A stretch of 64,000 bases of DNA from Diplonema papillatum (GCA_030068145.1 JAPJBO010000015.1:248001-312000), one strand, 5' to 3'. Counted from the first letter of the stretch, positions 9,601 through 22,687 are shown. The notes: a model not told the origin generated them from the letters alone. Translations and numbers: made by a program.

Positions 9601-10767
9601 ATGAGAGCGGCACTGTTCGCGTTGCTAGTCGTCTGCCAATGCTGCGCGGCGCAGACAAAGGAGGAACTCGCTGCCCTGGCGGCCAAGACGGTGGTCGCGT
9701 CGTTCGAGAACATCACGGACTTCGCTGCGTGGAACTACGACGGAGGCGTGATCCAGCTCGGCTTGTGGGAAATGCTCGGCGTCGTCGACACCGCCACGGC
9801 GCAGTACATCCAGCCGGCCATAATCGCGAAGCTCCAGCAGTACACAAAGGAAGGCACGGGCGCTGCCATCCTTCAAAACCAGACGTTGAACTTCGGCGGA
9901 GCCGTGGGGGACACCGTCTCCGAGTATCCAGCTGCATACAACAAGCTGCTCATGCAGCAGGGGTTCAACCAGGACGCGTACAACATGGTGCACTACATGG
10001 CGGACAGAGTGAAGGAGTGGCCCTACCATTTGAACACTGGTCTTGTAAGCAGGCAGACCACCTGGCGCGCAGTGGGTATGCACGACGAACAAGGAAGAGG
10101 CATATGGGCGGACGATGGGTTCATGGGCACTGCGGTGCTCGACGCGTCTAACGTGACGGGGCACGTGATGGAGGCGTGGAAGCAGCTGACCCTGCTCCAC
10201 AGCGCACTGAACGACCCGACTGACAATTTGTACCGGCACGGGGCATTCGCCAACAGCAGCGTCCCGTTCCAGAGCTGCTGCAAGTGGGGCCGTGCCAACG
10301 GCTGGACGGTGATGGCTAAAAAGGACACGCTTTCGGCTATGAGAGCACAGAACATCACTGGACAGGAGTACGACGAGCTTCTCGGGTACTTCACCGGGCA
10401 CCTCGAGGCCCTTCTCGTGCACGTAGACACTAACAGCGGGCTATTGCACAATATCGTCAACATGACGCAAACGCCATTTGAGGTTAGCGCAGCGGGGATG
10501 ACCCTGTATTCACTCTGCTCCGCTATGACTGAAGGCATCATCCCGCGGGGCCCTGCTTTCGAAAGCGTGGCGGACACCCTCTTCATGGGCGTCGCGAGCC
10601 ACATCCAGGCCAACGGCACCATCACCGGAATCATCGGCGGCACCGGCATTCAGGACAGCTGGCAGGACTACGGGGAGCCGGGTCCCTACGACAAGTCCGG
10701 ACCGGGGCTTGGCGGCGCGCTCCGAGGGATGGCCGCTTACCTCAGACTGAAGGCGAGCAGCCAGTGA
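9601..10767 (+). CDS. Secreted GH105/GH88-like unsaturated glucuronyl/rhamnogalacturonyl hydrolase
   Basis: One exon of 388 codons. The start at 9601 gives a clean signal peptide (MRAALFALLVVCQCCAAQ); an upstream in-frame start at 9499 would add 34 unlikely residues. After it comes an (alpha/alpha)6-barrel-like protein with family words in the expected order: IWADDGFMG at 168-175 (the Asp pair is the probable catalytic acid of GH105/GH88), LYRHGAF at 210-216, KWGRANGW at 228-235, EVSAAGMTLYSL at about 300, and GIIGGTGI followed by GPGLGGALRGMAAYLR at the C-terminus. Family enzymes remove the unsaturated uronic acid left by polysaccharide lyases. Here the natural substrate is not known and could be an algal or bacterial wall polysaccharide. 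At least seven N-x-S/T sites agree with passage through the secretory route. Length is normal for the family (about 370-390). Family call is by motif recognition. Confidence 0.8.
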   Translation: MRAALFALLVVCQCCAAQTKEELAALAAKTVVASFENITDFAAWNYDGGVIQLGLWEMLGVVDTATAQYIQPAIIAKLQQYTKEGTGAAILQNQTLNFGGAVGDTVSEYPAAYNKLLMQQGFNQDAYNMVHYMADRVKEWPYHLNTGLVSRQTTWRAVGMHDEQGRGIWADDGFMGTAVLDASNVTGHVMEAWKQLTLLHSALNDPTDNLYRHGAFANSSVPFQSCCKWGRANGWTVMAKKDTLSAMRAQNITGQEYDELLGYFTGHLEALLVHVDTNSGLLHNIVNMTQTPFEVSAAGMTLYSLCSAMTEGIIPRGPAFESVADTLFMGVASHIQANGTITGIIGGTGIQDSWQDYGEPGPYDKSGPGLGGALRGMAAYLRLKASSQ

Positions 10768-13700
10768 AGATCAGCGCCTCAGCCACGGCTGGTGTGAAGC
10801 GGCAGCATTTATTGGTCGTGGTTCCTTTTTTTATTTTAATAGTACATCTGTACTGACGGGAACATTTCCGGAACAACGGTTGCACATGAAAGAGAAAACA
10901 ATGCAACGAAAAAGTGCTAATACAGGAACCCCCCCCCCCCATGTGACATAAATCTGCTAAAACACCAGATTGGAAACCAAATCTGCAGCCTTGTGTTGTC
11001 TTGCTGGCTTGTTGAGGGGCTGCTCTTGCTGTCGATCTCAGTGCTGCACAGCATCGCGACAAGCCAAGTAATCCTCAGCGACGCTTAGTGCAGCCTCCTT
11101 GCTACAAAAAGTGTGCATCTTCACTAGTTGCTTCGGACTATCAGTTTTAGTTTTTCAAATAAATTTGCAAAAGATGTCAGCCAGACCCAACGGGGCTGAC
11201 AGGGTCGCCCCTCCAGCTCCCAGGCCGAGGTTGCTGGACCCAGCTCCCAAAAAAACCAAAAATTCAAAGTCATAGTTTTCTTTTTTTTGCCTGACCGAGT
11301 TCTTTCTGGTTTAAGTGCAAGCTCGGTCAGCTAGCAGCAGCTGCCGTCTTCCCATCATTGGATAAGTAAAGCGACAACAAGAGTAGTGGTATTTAATTGT
11401 TGCGGCCTCCCACCTATTCTACACCTCTCGTGTCACTGCACAAAGTCAGACTAGAGTCAAACTCAACAGGGTTTTCTTTCCCCGCTGACAGTTTCAAGTC
11501 CGTTCCCTTGACTGCTGTTTCGCCAGATAGTAGGTAGGGACAGAAGGAATCTCATTGGTCCATTCATGCGCGTCTTTAATTAGAAGACGAGGCATTTGGC
11601 TACCTTAAGACAGTCATAGTTACTCCCGCCGTTTCCCCGCGCTTGACCGAGTTTACATGCACAAGCTCGGCCACTGGCCCAGGGTATTAGTTTGAAGGCT
11701 TCCGGGGTTTGCAGATTTAGACCGTTACTATGGGGTGGTTTTGGGCAGTGTTTCGGTGCCGTTTTCGCCGATGCACATCGTCCTGGGGCGGAGCCGACAC
11801 ATCTCCACAACTTCGTTCGGCTAAAGAGGGTTCTCCATGGGTCCTTTATGGTGTCTTTATGTCTTTATGGGTCAATTATGGTCCACCCCGTCAGTTTGGC
11901 AACACATTCTTGCGGGCGTTTTATCAACCTACACCAGTCTGGAGCAAGCTTTTCGGGGGTTTCCGAATGCTTCTGGGTTCCCTGTGGGGTTGGGTGCCAT
12001 ATGGGGACGCGCTCCAAAAACAGTCAAAATCGTAAACAGACAGTCTTGTCAAGCAGCTGAAGGGGTGGACCTGGGTCCACGGTTTTGGTGTATCTGCACC
12101 TGCACCGCCGTGCTTACAACAACATTTTTAGCTTATTTTTAGCAACATCGCGCCGAAGGCGCGACGGAAAAAATTGCCACTCACCCTTGATAGCCATTGG
12201 AAAAAGCCAAATAATAGGAACTTTTTGTCACCAATAAATTTTGCTTTCACGGGAAAATTTGGGCAAAAATAATTCGGCCCCCTTTATCATGTGTGGGCCA
12301 CTCTTCGCTCGTGTGGGTTACTCAACTGTCAAACAGGACCTTGGCCCGGTAATGAAGCACAGTGGTAGCTGCAACCTGCCGATCCGAAGCTGACCACAAT
12401 TGAACGGCAGCGGCTGGGTCTCAGCAGCGGAGGCTCAGCAGCCTTCCAGCACCTTCAGCACACTGCTACAAACACCACCCCCGCCTATATTTACTACGAA
12501 CACCGTTTTTTTTTTGAACATTTTTTTTCCCCCGGCCAAGCAACGGAAAATAATCCCCTGCAAGCGCCAGCTTGGAAGGAAGTGCTCGACGATGCTGCCA
12601 GACGGAGAACCCAAGGGATCCCAAGTGCTGTAACTACCGAACCACGTGTTGAACGGACGTGAGGTCATACGGGTCTACCCCTACACGACAATTCTTACAA
12701 ACACAACAGGTCAAAGTCCTGAGAACAACAGACGGTGGTGTAAGCGAAGAACAATTCAGATTGTGTTTCTATTGTATTTGCCCCTCTACCTCTATATTCC
12801 ATCCCTTCCATTCGGAGTCAAAGCAGCGACGTCGAGTATCTTTTTCATCATATCGTATTTCCACTCGCAAAACGTCGAAGGGGGCACAGCTTCAACGATC
12901 TCGGAACGGATTCTATCTTCTTCACCTTTTATTTTTTACTGCTTTCCCCGAGGGCGGTTCGACTTCCGAGTCACTGTCCGCCGACTGCCTTCGCGTGGAA
13001 CGATCCTTCGCTCAATGGTAAGGCTGCAGCGCGTTCTTTTGTGGTTATTTGCTGAGTGGTGCTTAAGGGCAGCACAAGGCGGCACCTCCGATACGTTCTC
13101 CTGTGAGTTTCTTCTTCGGTCCTTCCACCCATTGCAGATAACGGAGAACGGCGAATGGGGCTGTGCGTACCTGTGAGTCGTAACCCCCCCCCCCCTGTGG
13201 TCAAATATAGGGGGTCCTTTGAGTTTGCTAGGGGCTTCTCCTTTTTTCGGAGCTTGCTACGATTCTTCGCAGAAATAACGCACGGAACCTTACCTTCCGG
13301 ACAAGGGCCACCAACGTCGTGCCTGTCAATCGCCCCCCCCCTCAGTGGTGCAAGCACCACGCGCTCTTCAAACCCAAGAAACATTATTCCCCCTGGGTGG
13401 TTTCTATGCTAGAACGCAGCAGTTCGGCTTCGAAAGCCCCGGGGTATCGACCTCTTAGAGCACTAAACGGTCTAAATTGTGGTCTTGACACAGGTCAACC
13501 TCACCTTTTCTTGGGAATGCCGACACATTATTCGACGCCCATTTTCGCACGTTCCGGGCTTGAACATCCAACGTCAACGTTGCCTTTTTGCGAAGCAGGG
13601 CTTAAGTTAGGACCGGTTGCTCCAGTTTTCCACAATCGGGCTCGGAAGAAATAACGTGGGGTCCGCCCCGGCTTGTCTATTTCACTGCACTGCTACAGCG

Positions 13701-14225
13701 CACCACGAATCAGTGCCGAGAAAAAAGTCCGAACTTAACCCCTGCAAGAGGGCATCCAAAAGGAAAAATATGAACACAACGTTCTTCTCACCCCGGACGT
13801 GTCGTCCGTTTCTTTTTTGATGTTTGCGTTTTCCGTTTGTCGGAGAAGATCCTTGGAAGATCTCAGTTTCACTGTGGGAATCGGACATCAAACCCAGAGC
13901 AGGACAATCCAGCCAGTAAACCAGGAGGAGGGGGGTGTGGGCTACTCGAGAACCAAAATACGCGCAACGTGAAAGATCTCGCGCGCGCCGTTGGGTAGCG
14001 ATTCAGCATGGCCGATTGGTTGCCAAAACGCTCACCATGAGTAGGAAAAATGTCTCCGAGTCGTCGTTCTCTCTCGTTGTTGCCGGATTGGTTGCCCCTT
14101 GGACTCAGCACACACCCGTTATTTTGTTCCAGCACCCCCCCCCCTGAACACGAAACTAAGATTTTCCCCCCCCGTGGTTCGGCGGGGCCTCTCTTGGAAC
14201 TCGCGCTCCTGGCTGTCGTTTTAGA
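10768..14225. other. Intergenic stretch without a supported gene
   Basis: Contains the 3' region of the hydrolase, two related hairpin words (TGACCGAG ... CTCGGTCA at 11294-11330 and 11644-11676), a block at 11527-11590 resembling 28775-28845, family A (12560-12845) and poly-C tracts at 13184, 13331 and 14132. The frame at 12646-13176 is partly repeat and shows no domain. Confidence 0.5.
12560..12845 (+). repeat. Repeat family A, full solo copy
   Basis: Full-length unit from CAAGCGCCAGCTTGGAAGG to GACGTCGAGTATCTTTTT, including GGATCCCAAGTGCTGTAACT and CGGACGTGAGGTCATACGGG. Terminal inverted repeats are still readable, so this is a good reference copy. Confidence 0.8.
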
Positions 14226-14336
14226 GTTGACCGCAATACCCTGAACCCAAATCCTGGACGTGGCTTTTGCCATTGATCATGATCAGAGGGTCCTACTCGG
14301 ACGGTTCAGTTTCCTCGCGCATTTGCATGTGGCTGG
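14226..14336 (+). repeat. Repeat family D copy upstream of the phosphodiesterase
   Basis: TTGACCGCAATACCCTGAAC, AAATCCTGGACGTGGCTTTT and TGATCATGATCAG match 17461-17579 and the reverse of 1097-1218, with a ~10-bp shortening in the middle. It ends 138 bp before the phosphodiesterase start codon and so may lie in its promoter or leader. Confidence 0.75.
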
Positions 14337-14473
14337 CAGTAAAAAGGGGACAATCTCTCAAAAAATGCCGCTTAGAACAGCCTAGACAAAAAGAAACACA
14401 CACCCACACACATACACACCCACAACACAAAAGAGCAATCAAAGCACCACAAAGCCAAACCGAGAAACCCGCG

Positions 14474-17400
14474 ATGACGACGCTGGAAGAAGCGTTGTCC
14501 GCCCTCCCGAAGCTGTTCACGAAGACACCGACGAACACAGTAGTGGTGGCGAAGCCGTCGCATGACGGCGTTCTGGCCGTGACGGCGACGACACCGTCGA
14601 ATGATACGTACCAAGCCAAGTACGACCGAGTCGCTCTGCAGAAGCTCGGAGCGACAGACTTCAGGCAGTTCTTCAACACCCTGGCCGCCTCGTTCAACGA
14701 GAACAAATGCAGCTCGCAGGCCGACGCCAACAAGTGCAACTTCGATGTGCCAGGGTGCGGGCGCCTCGAGCTGTTGACGCAGCCGGACATCAACGGACAC
14801 TCCGCAATGCTGGACAACATCCTCTCCTTCACGAAGCTCCGCATGTCGAAGGACACCGACCGGCAGTTAGAAGAAGCCTCCAACAGAGCCAAAGACGCGG
14901 CGGATCGGTTCCGGACTCTCGTAAAGGAGGAAGGCCAGCTGACCGAGACTATCGCAGCCTGCCGCGAAAAGGTTGAGTACAACAACAACCGGTGCGCTAT
15001 TTGTGTATCTGCATTCCCTCCAAGATGACTTGATGCTAGCATTAGCCGTGACATGAGAGGCCGCAGAGAATCCCCCCCAAATACTAAACTAAGAGGGGCT
15101 GTTTGCAGACTCTCTGGTCCCATACCGATGGTCCGCCTTATATGTCTTGGCTACAGGTAAACACGGCGCATAGGGCCAGTGCGGTGTTACATACACATTC
15201 CAAGCATGTTCTTGCAATTCTAAACACGTTCTAGCAGTCACCCCAGACCAGTAGGGTACCCCGCTTAAGCGACATGCGGCCCTCAGCCCGCACGGTTCTT
15301 TCCTCGCACTCTTTCCCATTGGTACTTTGACCATTGGTGCTACACGCGGCACCTTCTTGTCATCACTGTGGTCTGCGGAGTTTGCTACTACTGCGCATAA
15401 TGCCATCGCAAAAAGAAGACCAGCGCGTTTTAGCCACAAGCAGGGCGGGTGCCCTGACTTTTTCTTACTGACTGCTCAGACGGACCTTCTCCCCGCGACG
15501 GATTCTCACCATTCCAACTACTTGCAGGATTGTCGAGTTGCAGGAAGAGTTGACGGAGTTGGAGGAGGCCAAGAAGAAGGCCGCGTTGGCGAACGGAGGC
15601 GGGGAGGAAGTGTTCGAGGAAGAGGATGAGGAGGAGGTGATCTCCCGGGTTCGAAACCCGCTGGGCGAGAAGGAAGGCAACGAATTCGACCACGAGCTTC
15701 TCCGCTTGGTGAAGTCGCAGTACAACCCGTGGCCGGAGGACCAAGTATACGACGCGAGCTCGCACCTGAACGCGTACTGCAGCGTCATGAAGCCGATGAC
15801 CTCCAGCGAATTCGCCACCGCCCTCTCCGGCCTCGGGGAGGGATCTGTCGCGCGGCGGGTGCACGCTCTGTTGCAGGACCTCGACAAGTGGGACTACGAC
15901 GTCTTCTCCCTGCAAGAAGCGATGTGCGGGTCTTTCACCCACGAGGGCCTGTCCAACCAACCGCAGGGCGGGTCGCTGTTCATCACGTCTTTCGCCCTCA
16001 TGCACCGCTACAACTTCGTGCAGAAGTACAACATCAAGGAGAACATCCTCCTCAACTGGCTGTCCCTCGTCGAAGCCGGTTTGCTGCTTTCCGTTAAACA
16101 CAACTTACGTTCTTTCGATTTCAATCGTGATCTGATTTGTGCTTGCTCAGCTGTTGAAGATCTGCGCGCTAAACACAAGTAAGCGTATCACTCAGCGCAG
16201 GAAAAGAAACCAGCATCGATGATCGTAGCAACGGTGTTATGCGGATATCTCCGAAATGTGGCGCAAGCTGCTCCTCGGAATGGGGTATCCACAGGGGGTG
16301 AGAGTCTCGTATTTAATCGTCGAGCTGTTGGTTAACTCCTTGCTTCCACGAGTCGCTCAGTTTTGGGAGGCTGAGCTATTCGGCAGGTATCCCTCTGCGA
16401 AGGCAGAAATTGAGCCAATGACTTGCGCAGCGCGGATACATATTTTCTTATGGTACATTTTCGTGATGAAGGTGCGACAAGGGGTTATCCGTCGACTCAG
16501 AATGCCATCGTGTCTCAAGTCTTTCAAACACAACAGGTTACCACCCGAATCCGTACCACAACTCCATGCACGCCGCCGACGTGTTGCACATCACCAACTA
16601 CATCATCGACCAAGGTGGACTCCGTACGGTATGTCTTCAAGCTCTCTTCTTCTCTCAGGGGTAATCAGACGCCCACCCCCTAGGTTTGCCATGCGTTCGC
16701 TTCTGCGAAAGATGGTTAGCGGATACAGGGCAAACAGAGTTTGCTTACCTACAAACCCCTGCTCTTCCTCGAAGAAGCCTTGATGTTATTATCCATCAAA
16801 AATGAGAGATCCTGCCCAACTCAGAACAACAATACAACGAACTGTTGTGCTGAAACCTGTAGTGCCGAAACTCTGGTTCGTGAGTTGTATGCCTTTTTGA
16901 TGAAACCTTGCGGACCACAGCAATGCAAGCTCTCTGACGAAGACGTCTTCGCCGCGCTTTTTGCCGCTGCTATCCACGACTACAACCACCCTGGCATCAA
17001 CAACAACTTCCACATTAAGTATGCACCTAGCTTCAGTTGACACCATTACACTCGCAGTCGACAACTGCGAACTCAGCGAACAATCCATTGATGAGGGGTC
17101 GACCTTTCTTAGGGCCGGCTCTCGAGAGTGTTTCGTCTCAAACCCTGACGTAGATTTGGTATCGGATCTCGCAAAGTCTTCGGGCCGTTCTGCAGTGTAG
17201 TTGTTCCTACGAAGCTGTCTCGTCTATTTTTGGATCGAATTGTCTCGAGTGTTGCTTCATGCATGATCAGTTGCCGATTTGCCTCTGGTTCCGGTCGAGG
17301 GTCTATCACGACATTCAAGTCCTCTACTAGCAGCGGTCAAGTGGCAAAGAAGAGGGATGCACCACGTCTGAACATGACGAGATGTGATATTTTGATGCAT

Positions 17401-19009
17401 CGCAAGCAAACCGTACACCGCGAGAGTAGGAGAAAGTAGAAAGAGAAACTAGAGTTTTCGTTGACCGCACTACCCTGAGCTCAAATCCTGGACGTGGTTT
17501 CAGGCAAATTTGGCAAATGATCATGATCAGAAGGTCCTACTTGAGCGGTTCAGTTTCCTCACACATTGCATGTGGCTACAAAAAATATGCACCCCACACC
17601 GGTCAACTTTTCTGAAGGGACTGGCCTCGAGAAGCCTTGACGTGGGTCAAGTTTGCCGAAGGAACAGAACTATAGAAACCTGGATGTGGGTCTGGGACTG
17701 ACGTTTAGAAGCCTTGATGTGAAAGGACAGAACTTTAGGAGCCTCGGTGTGGGTCAACTTTTCTGAAAGATGCAATGCATCCCGAGGAACCGCACACACC
17801 ACACAGGGTGCAAACGTACCTCGCTACGTTGTACAACGACCGCTCGATTCTCGAGAACATCCACGTTTCCAGCGTCTTCGAGCTGATGAAAATGGATAAG
17901 TTCAACATTCTTGACGGCTTCTCGGACGCCGAGAAACGCGACATCAGAGACACGATCATGGAAATGGTATGCCTGGGCGTGGCGAATGAACCCGTTGCTT
18001 TGGTTTGATGTCATTCTTCATGTCAACATCACGCGTCGCATCAGCGATCGGTGCAGAGTTTAAAAACACACAACAATACAGGTCCTCGCGACTGACATGG
18101 GTCTGCACTCGAAGATTCTGACGACGTTCAAGCGCAGGTTGGCTGAAGACCACGACTTCAAGAAGAAGGACGACATCCGCCTTGCGCTGTCGATGGCCGT
18201 CAAGATGGCTGACATTTCCAACTGCGGACGCGACCGAAAGTTGTACCTCGGGTGGAGCAATCAGGTGCGCTTGTAATGTGGCTTGCTTTCAAGAAAGCGT
18301 GGCATATAAGTTTGCTATTACAGCGAGGAAGGATTCGAACTTCTGTTTTTTTTCCTTTGCATCGGGAGAGAGAGGATCTGCGTGGGAAAACCTCTGCTCT
18401 GCACGCGCGAAGCGGGAGCAGATTTTATCAACTGTCGGAGCAGCTGGGGTCTAGTTGGATCATTTCACATGGATCAGGCAGGAGAGCAGCGACATCACTA
18501 CTTCACACGAGCACAAGTGTAGCGAAGCTTCGCATGTTCAGTGGTACTGTACTGACGACTACGGGTGCATGGTGACGGGCCGTAGAGACAGCCAATAGGC
18601 GGACGGGGTCGCTGCTTTGTGTGCACATCGACCCAAGCTTTGCACGCCTGCAGCAAACTCCTTCATGTTCCTGATGTTCCTGCCTCAAATGAGAGAAAGA
18701 CGGCCAAGTATCCATTTCCTTCCCGCAACCTTCATTTTCCGAGTTCTCATACCACAATTCCGGTCCAAAACCCCACAGATCGCCGATGAGTTCTACATGC
18801 AGGGAGACAGGGAACGGAACCTGGGGTTCCCGTGCTCTCCGTTCATGGACCGGTACCAGCCGTCAATGGCGAAGGGCCAAATCGCGTTCATGAACTACAT
18901 CGTGGTCCCCCTCTTCGAGTGCATCTCCGAGCTTCTCCCCAACATGCACTTCTCCGTCGACCTCACCGAAGAAAACAAGTCGTACTGGGCCAACAACGAC
19001 GACTCCTGA
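14474..19009 (+). CDS. Class I 3',5'-cyclic nucleotide phosphodiesterase, 7 exons
   Basis: Exons I can join in phase: 14474-14991, 15528-16078, 16537-16628, 16921-17018, 17807-17966, 18082-18264, 18779-19009, giving 610 residues; all introns are GT..AG. It hydrolyses cAMP and/or cGMP. Residues 1-125 are unrecognised, 125-185 look like a coiled coil (EEASNRAKDAADRF ... LQEELTELEEAKKK), then an acidic linker. The catalytic domain (about 245-600) has YHNSMHAADV with the proton-donor His364 and metal His368, the signature HDYNHPGINN with His406-Asp407, Asp517 in KMADISN, EFYMQGDRE at 538-546 and the purine-binding Gln568 in KGQIAF. No membrane segment or GAF domain, so probably soluble. Introns 1 and 4 carry dispersed repeats. 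It may oppose the cyclase at 42334. Substrate choice cannot be read. Confidence 0.9.
15020..15240 (+). repeat. Family C and family E copies inside phosphodiesterase intron 1
   Basis: GACTTGATGCTAGCATTAGC and CATGAGAGGCC, then AAATACTAAACTAAG (family C, 15024-15095), followed by GATGGTCCGCCTTATATGTC ... CATTCCAAGCATGTTCTTGC (family E, diverged, about 15098-15240). Together they make up 40% of the 536-bp intron. Confidence 0.6.
17461..17770 (+). repeat. Family D copy plus a ~40-bp degenerate tandem array inside phosphodiesterase intron 4
   Basis: 17461-17579 is a full family D copy. From 17600 to 17770 a unit like GAAGCCTTGACGTGGGTCAA plus CTTTTCTGAAGGGAC is repeated about four times with variation (starts near 17632, 17708 and 17737), ending 37 bp before exon 5. 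Confidence 0.65.
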
Positions 19010-19836
19010 CCTCGGTCTTGAGTGCCGTTCCCGCGGGATGGACCCACCCACGGTGACGCCGCAGCCTCGGGTTGCGTGCCTTGGCCTTCTTTGTGCGATC
19101 TTGATGCCGCGAACGGGCTTTATGCCCTCAATCCCGTGGGGCCAAGAACGAGTGCCCGGGATAGAGGAGGAGGGGAAAGTCGGGTCATTTGGCGGCCACG
19201 TGCGGGTTCCTTTATGAGATCTTCTTCAAACCCGGACGAACGTCGGCCGATGAGCCCAGCGCGTGTGAGTGGAAACTCGGCACCAGTTGCGGGCCTCACG
19301 GCTTCGGCTGCGGACTGCCGCACGTCAATGAAAGGAGTTTGCCTTCTGCACAGGCTAGTCGTGGTGAGAGTGCCTGTTGAGCAACCACGGCAAGACACGC
19401 GCTCGTCCTATGTTTTGTGCCAGCGGTGGTGTGTGATGCAATGTCGCAGGACCTCTCGAACCGAGCCAATTTGGCTCTTTTGCTTTCTCTCAACTGCCGG
19501 TTCGAGACGGGACTCGCCGTGCTGCCGGGGAGTGGGCGTTTGCGCTGCTGTCTTTTTTTGTGTCAGGCGGACGCTTGCGCTGCGGTCTTGCATGTCCTTG
19601 TACCCGCACCGATCAATTGTTTGGCAACGTTTTCAGGGCGAATGCAGCCGAGCCTATCAACCACGTGTTAACAAGACCTGTCGCGATAGGACACGGCGCG
19701 AACGAAGATGCATTCACCTCTGTGACTAATGCAGACCATTGCCTCAGATTGTCTGCATTCTATCTCCAAATTATGTGCAAGACGGCGGTAGACTGGAGCA
19801 ACTGACGATGCGCGCGCAGGGAATATGAACTCTGAC

Positions 19837-20706
19837 GAACCACGAAAAGATATGACAAGTAGTTTCCGGAGCAGAGGCTCAGTCAGAGTAAACAAGAAGA
19901 ACCAGCATGCCTACCCCCGAACCAGCATGCCTACCCCCGAACCAGCATGCCTACCCCCAGGCCCAGTACGTACCTACCCTGACACGGTCATTTCCTGATT
20001 CAGCGGCAGGCACCGACCGACTGCGAACACCATTGCACGAAATGTCTTTCAACAAAACCATACGCCTCTTCTTGCGAACCACGAAAAGATATGACAAGTA
20101 GTTTCCGGAGCTGGGAGGGCAGAGGCTCAGTCAGAGTAAACAAGAAGAACCAGCACGCCTAGCATGCCTACCCCCAGGCCCAGTACGTACCTACCCTGAC
20201 ACGGTCATTTCCTGATTCAGCGGCAGGCACCGACCGACTGCGAACACCATTGCACGAAATGTCTTTCAACAAAACCATACGCCTCTTCTTGCGAACCACG
20301 AAAAGATATGACAAGTAGTTTCCGGAGCTGGGAGGGCAGAGGCTCAGTCAGAGTAAACAAGAAGAACCAGCATGCCTAGCATGCCTACCCCCAGGCCCAG
20401 TACGTACCTACCCTGACACGGTCATTTCCTGATTCACCGACCGACTGCGAACACCATTGCACGAAATGTCTTTCAACAAAACCATACGCCTCTTCTTGCG
20501 AACCACGAAAAGATATGACAAGTAGTTTCCGGAGCTGGGAGGGCAGAGGCTCAGTCAGAGTAAACAAGAAGAACCAGCATGCCTAGCATGCCTACCCCCA
20601 GGCCCAGTACGTACCTACCCTGACACGGTCATTTCCTGATTCACCGACCGACTGCGAACACCATTGCACGAAATGTCTTTCAACAAAACCATACGCCTCT
20701 TCTTGC
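19837..20706 (+). repeat. Four-unit tandem array (~207-239 bp units)
   Basis: GAACCACGAAAAGATATGAC starts units at 19837, 20076, 20293 and 20500 (periods 239, 217, 207). Differences are short block losses, e.g. AGCGGCAGGC is absent from the last two units and the first has extra GAACCAGCATGCCTACCCCC copies (19909-19958). The last unit ends at CTCTTCTTGCG, where it joins unique DNA. The regular loss of blocks suggests unequal exchange. Confidence 0.85.
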
Positions 20707-22687
20707 GACATCTTCTTCCAACCCCGAACAGCGGTTGGCAACGGAGAGGTCTCCTCCAAGCAACGGCAAAAAGAAAAAGAAAACTGAAAGCAGCAAAAAG
20801 ATTCCACACAGCGAACGAGAGAAAGTACGTGCGTTGCAGACTTTGAAAGTAAAAAAAAAGTGGAACTGCGTTGCGCGGTTCGGGGCATGTGCATGCAGGC
20901 GGTTGGTCGAGGTGACTCACCGAAAATAAAAGTAGTCGGACATCGGGATTTGGTTGGGCACTCCCGCTCCAAGGTCGCCCGTCAACAGAAGGCACCGTGT
21001 CTATATTCTGAAGGAGAATGCTGTTGGGATTTAGGTCCTGCGCGCCGATTCAATTTTTTGGGTTTCACGGCCAAGTTGCCGATTCTCCCCCAACGAGATC
21101 GCCAGCATTGGTGCTGAGACGCACCCTCACCAAATTTAGCAAGGGATTGCATTAGTACTATCGTCCCTCGGGACTACTGACAGGCCTTCAACTACCCTGA
21201 GCAGCGCACTGTGCACGTTTTGCCATTAGCCGTGCTTGCACACGTGGACGGGGACAACCACCGCGAGGAGGTTGGCAACTCCGATTTAGATCCCCAAAAT
21301 AAATGGCACTGCACCACCACCCAGGCCCAGACAGAGGTGGGCAGTGTGCAATCCGAGGGCCTCTCTCAGGGCCCAGCATTGTCGTGAAGATACGTCGCGT
21401 CGAACCCTCTACCGGCAACCCGTTGTGAGCACTTTGAGCTCAAGGGTGTATTTCTTGAAGGAGTTTCTGATTTGCTCGGTGTCCTCCGAGAGACAATCAG
21501 AAGGCTGTAATACACTATGTACGAATGTACGCATGAGGGAGAGCACATCTCGTGTTTCTTATTCGAAAGCTTTGCGTTTCCGACCACTGCGATAATTAGT
21601 GCGACGTAGAAGATGCGACAGCACTCGATAGGCGTCCCGGGGACATTTTGATTCAAAATGGTTCACTTGAGAATGACCTCTGCTACCAGCACGATAGGTG
21701 CACGTCACGCACCTGTACCTTCCTCCTGAACACAAAGACACCCCCACAAGCACACCCACACACATCCACTGTTCAGCTGGGGAGGCAACAACAACTGCTA
21801 TCCGATCCCCCTCCTGAGCAGTGTCCCCGGGGGCGCATCGACAGTTACTTCAGCGAAAGCTGAGCGTGCTGCTTCCGTGAAGGGGCGCTGTGCTTAACGG
21901 GGGCCGCAACACAAACACCCACGCAAACTTCTGGTTGCGGCCTTTTTAGCACTACTCTACCCAGCCACAGTGCAGGGGCTTGTTCGCCTGATGCGCCTTG
22001 GGCTCCTGTGCAAACAGTAGGTGGTGATGCACATCAACAGAGTCAAAATCGAGCTTGCGAAACCTGGTAACGCGTGACAGCACCTGTGCAGAACCTGTAG
22101 AGTTCAGGAACTGGGGGATGGAAATAATTCGGTCCGCTTCGCACGCTCGATCCACAAGTCCGGGCCCTTGACTTATTGCCACCGCAGTTGTGCAGGCCTC
22201 ACTTGTCTTGCGACGTATCTCGCTCAACCGACAGCCAGCCAACATTTTACCGAAAGCCGTGTCTGCTTCAGCACCGCATTAGGCTTTTTCATTAGTATTC
22301 CGTGCCCCGACCATTTTCTCTCGTTCTCTCCTTTTTTTCTTGCTTGTTTTCTTTCTTTATATGTTGCTCATTTCCTTTCTCTCTCTCCCTTTTTTTTGCC
22401 TCTTCCGTTTGTGTGTGAGTAAGAAGCGCAGCTGCCCTCTATCCTTCCTGTTGCGTTTTCCAATCCGGCGAAAGTCGATCTAAGCTGTTGCCAGTCCACT
22501 GCCGCCCGGAAGGTGATGCGAGACAGACGTCACCCGTGCCAGAAACTAATAGGGACGCGGCCGTTAGGCGATTTATCCTCCAAGACCCGCTGCCTGCATC
22601 CTCTTTCGAGTCCGCAACTCAACTACCAAACTAAAGCACCCGCGAGGTACACGTGTGGTGCACGAGTGAGGCGCCCGGAGCTAGACC

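Noticed and set aside
19022-19729. 235-codon frame just after the phosphodiesterase
   Set aside because: It starts 13 bp past the stop in another frame, has Arg/Cys/Ser-rich composition typical of GC-rich non-coding DNA, and shows no domain.
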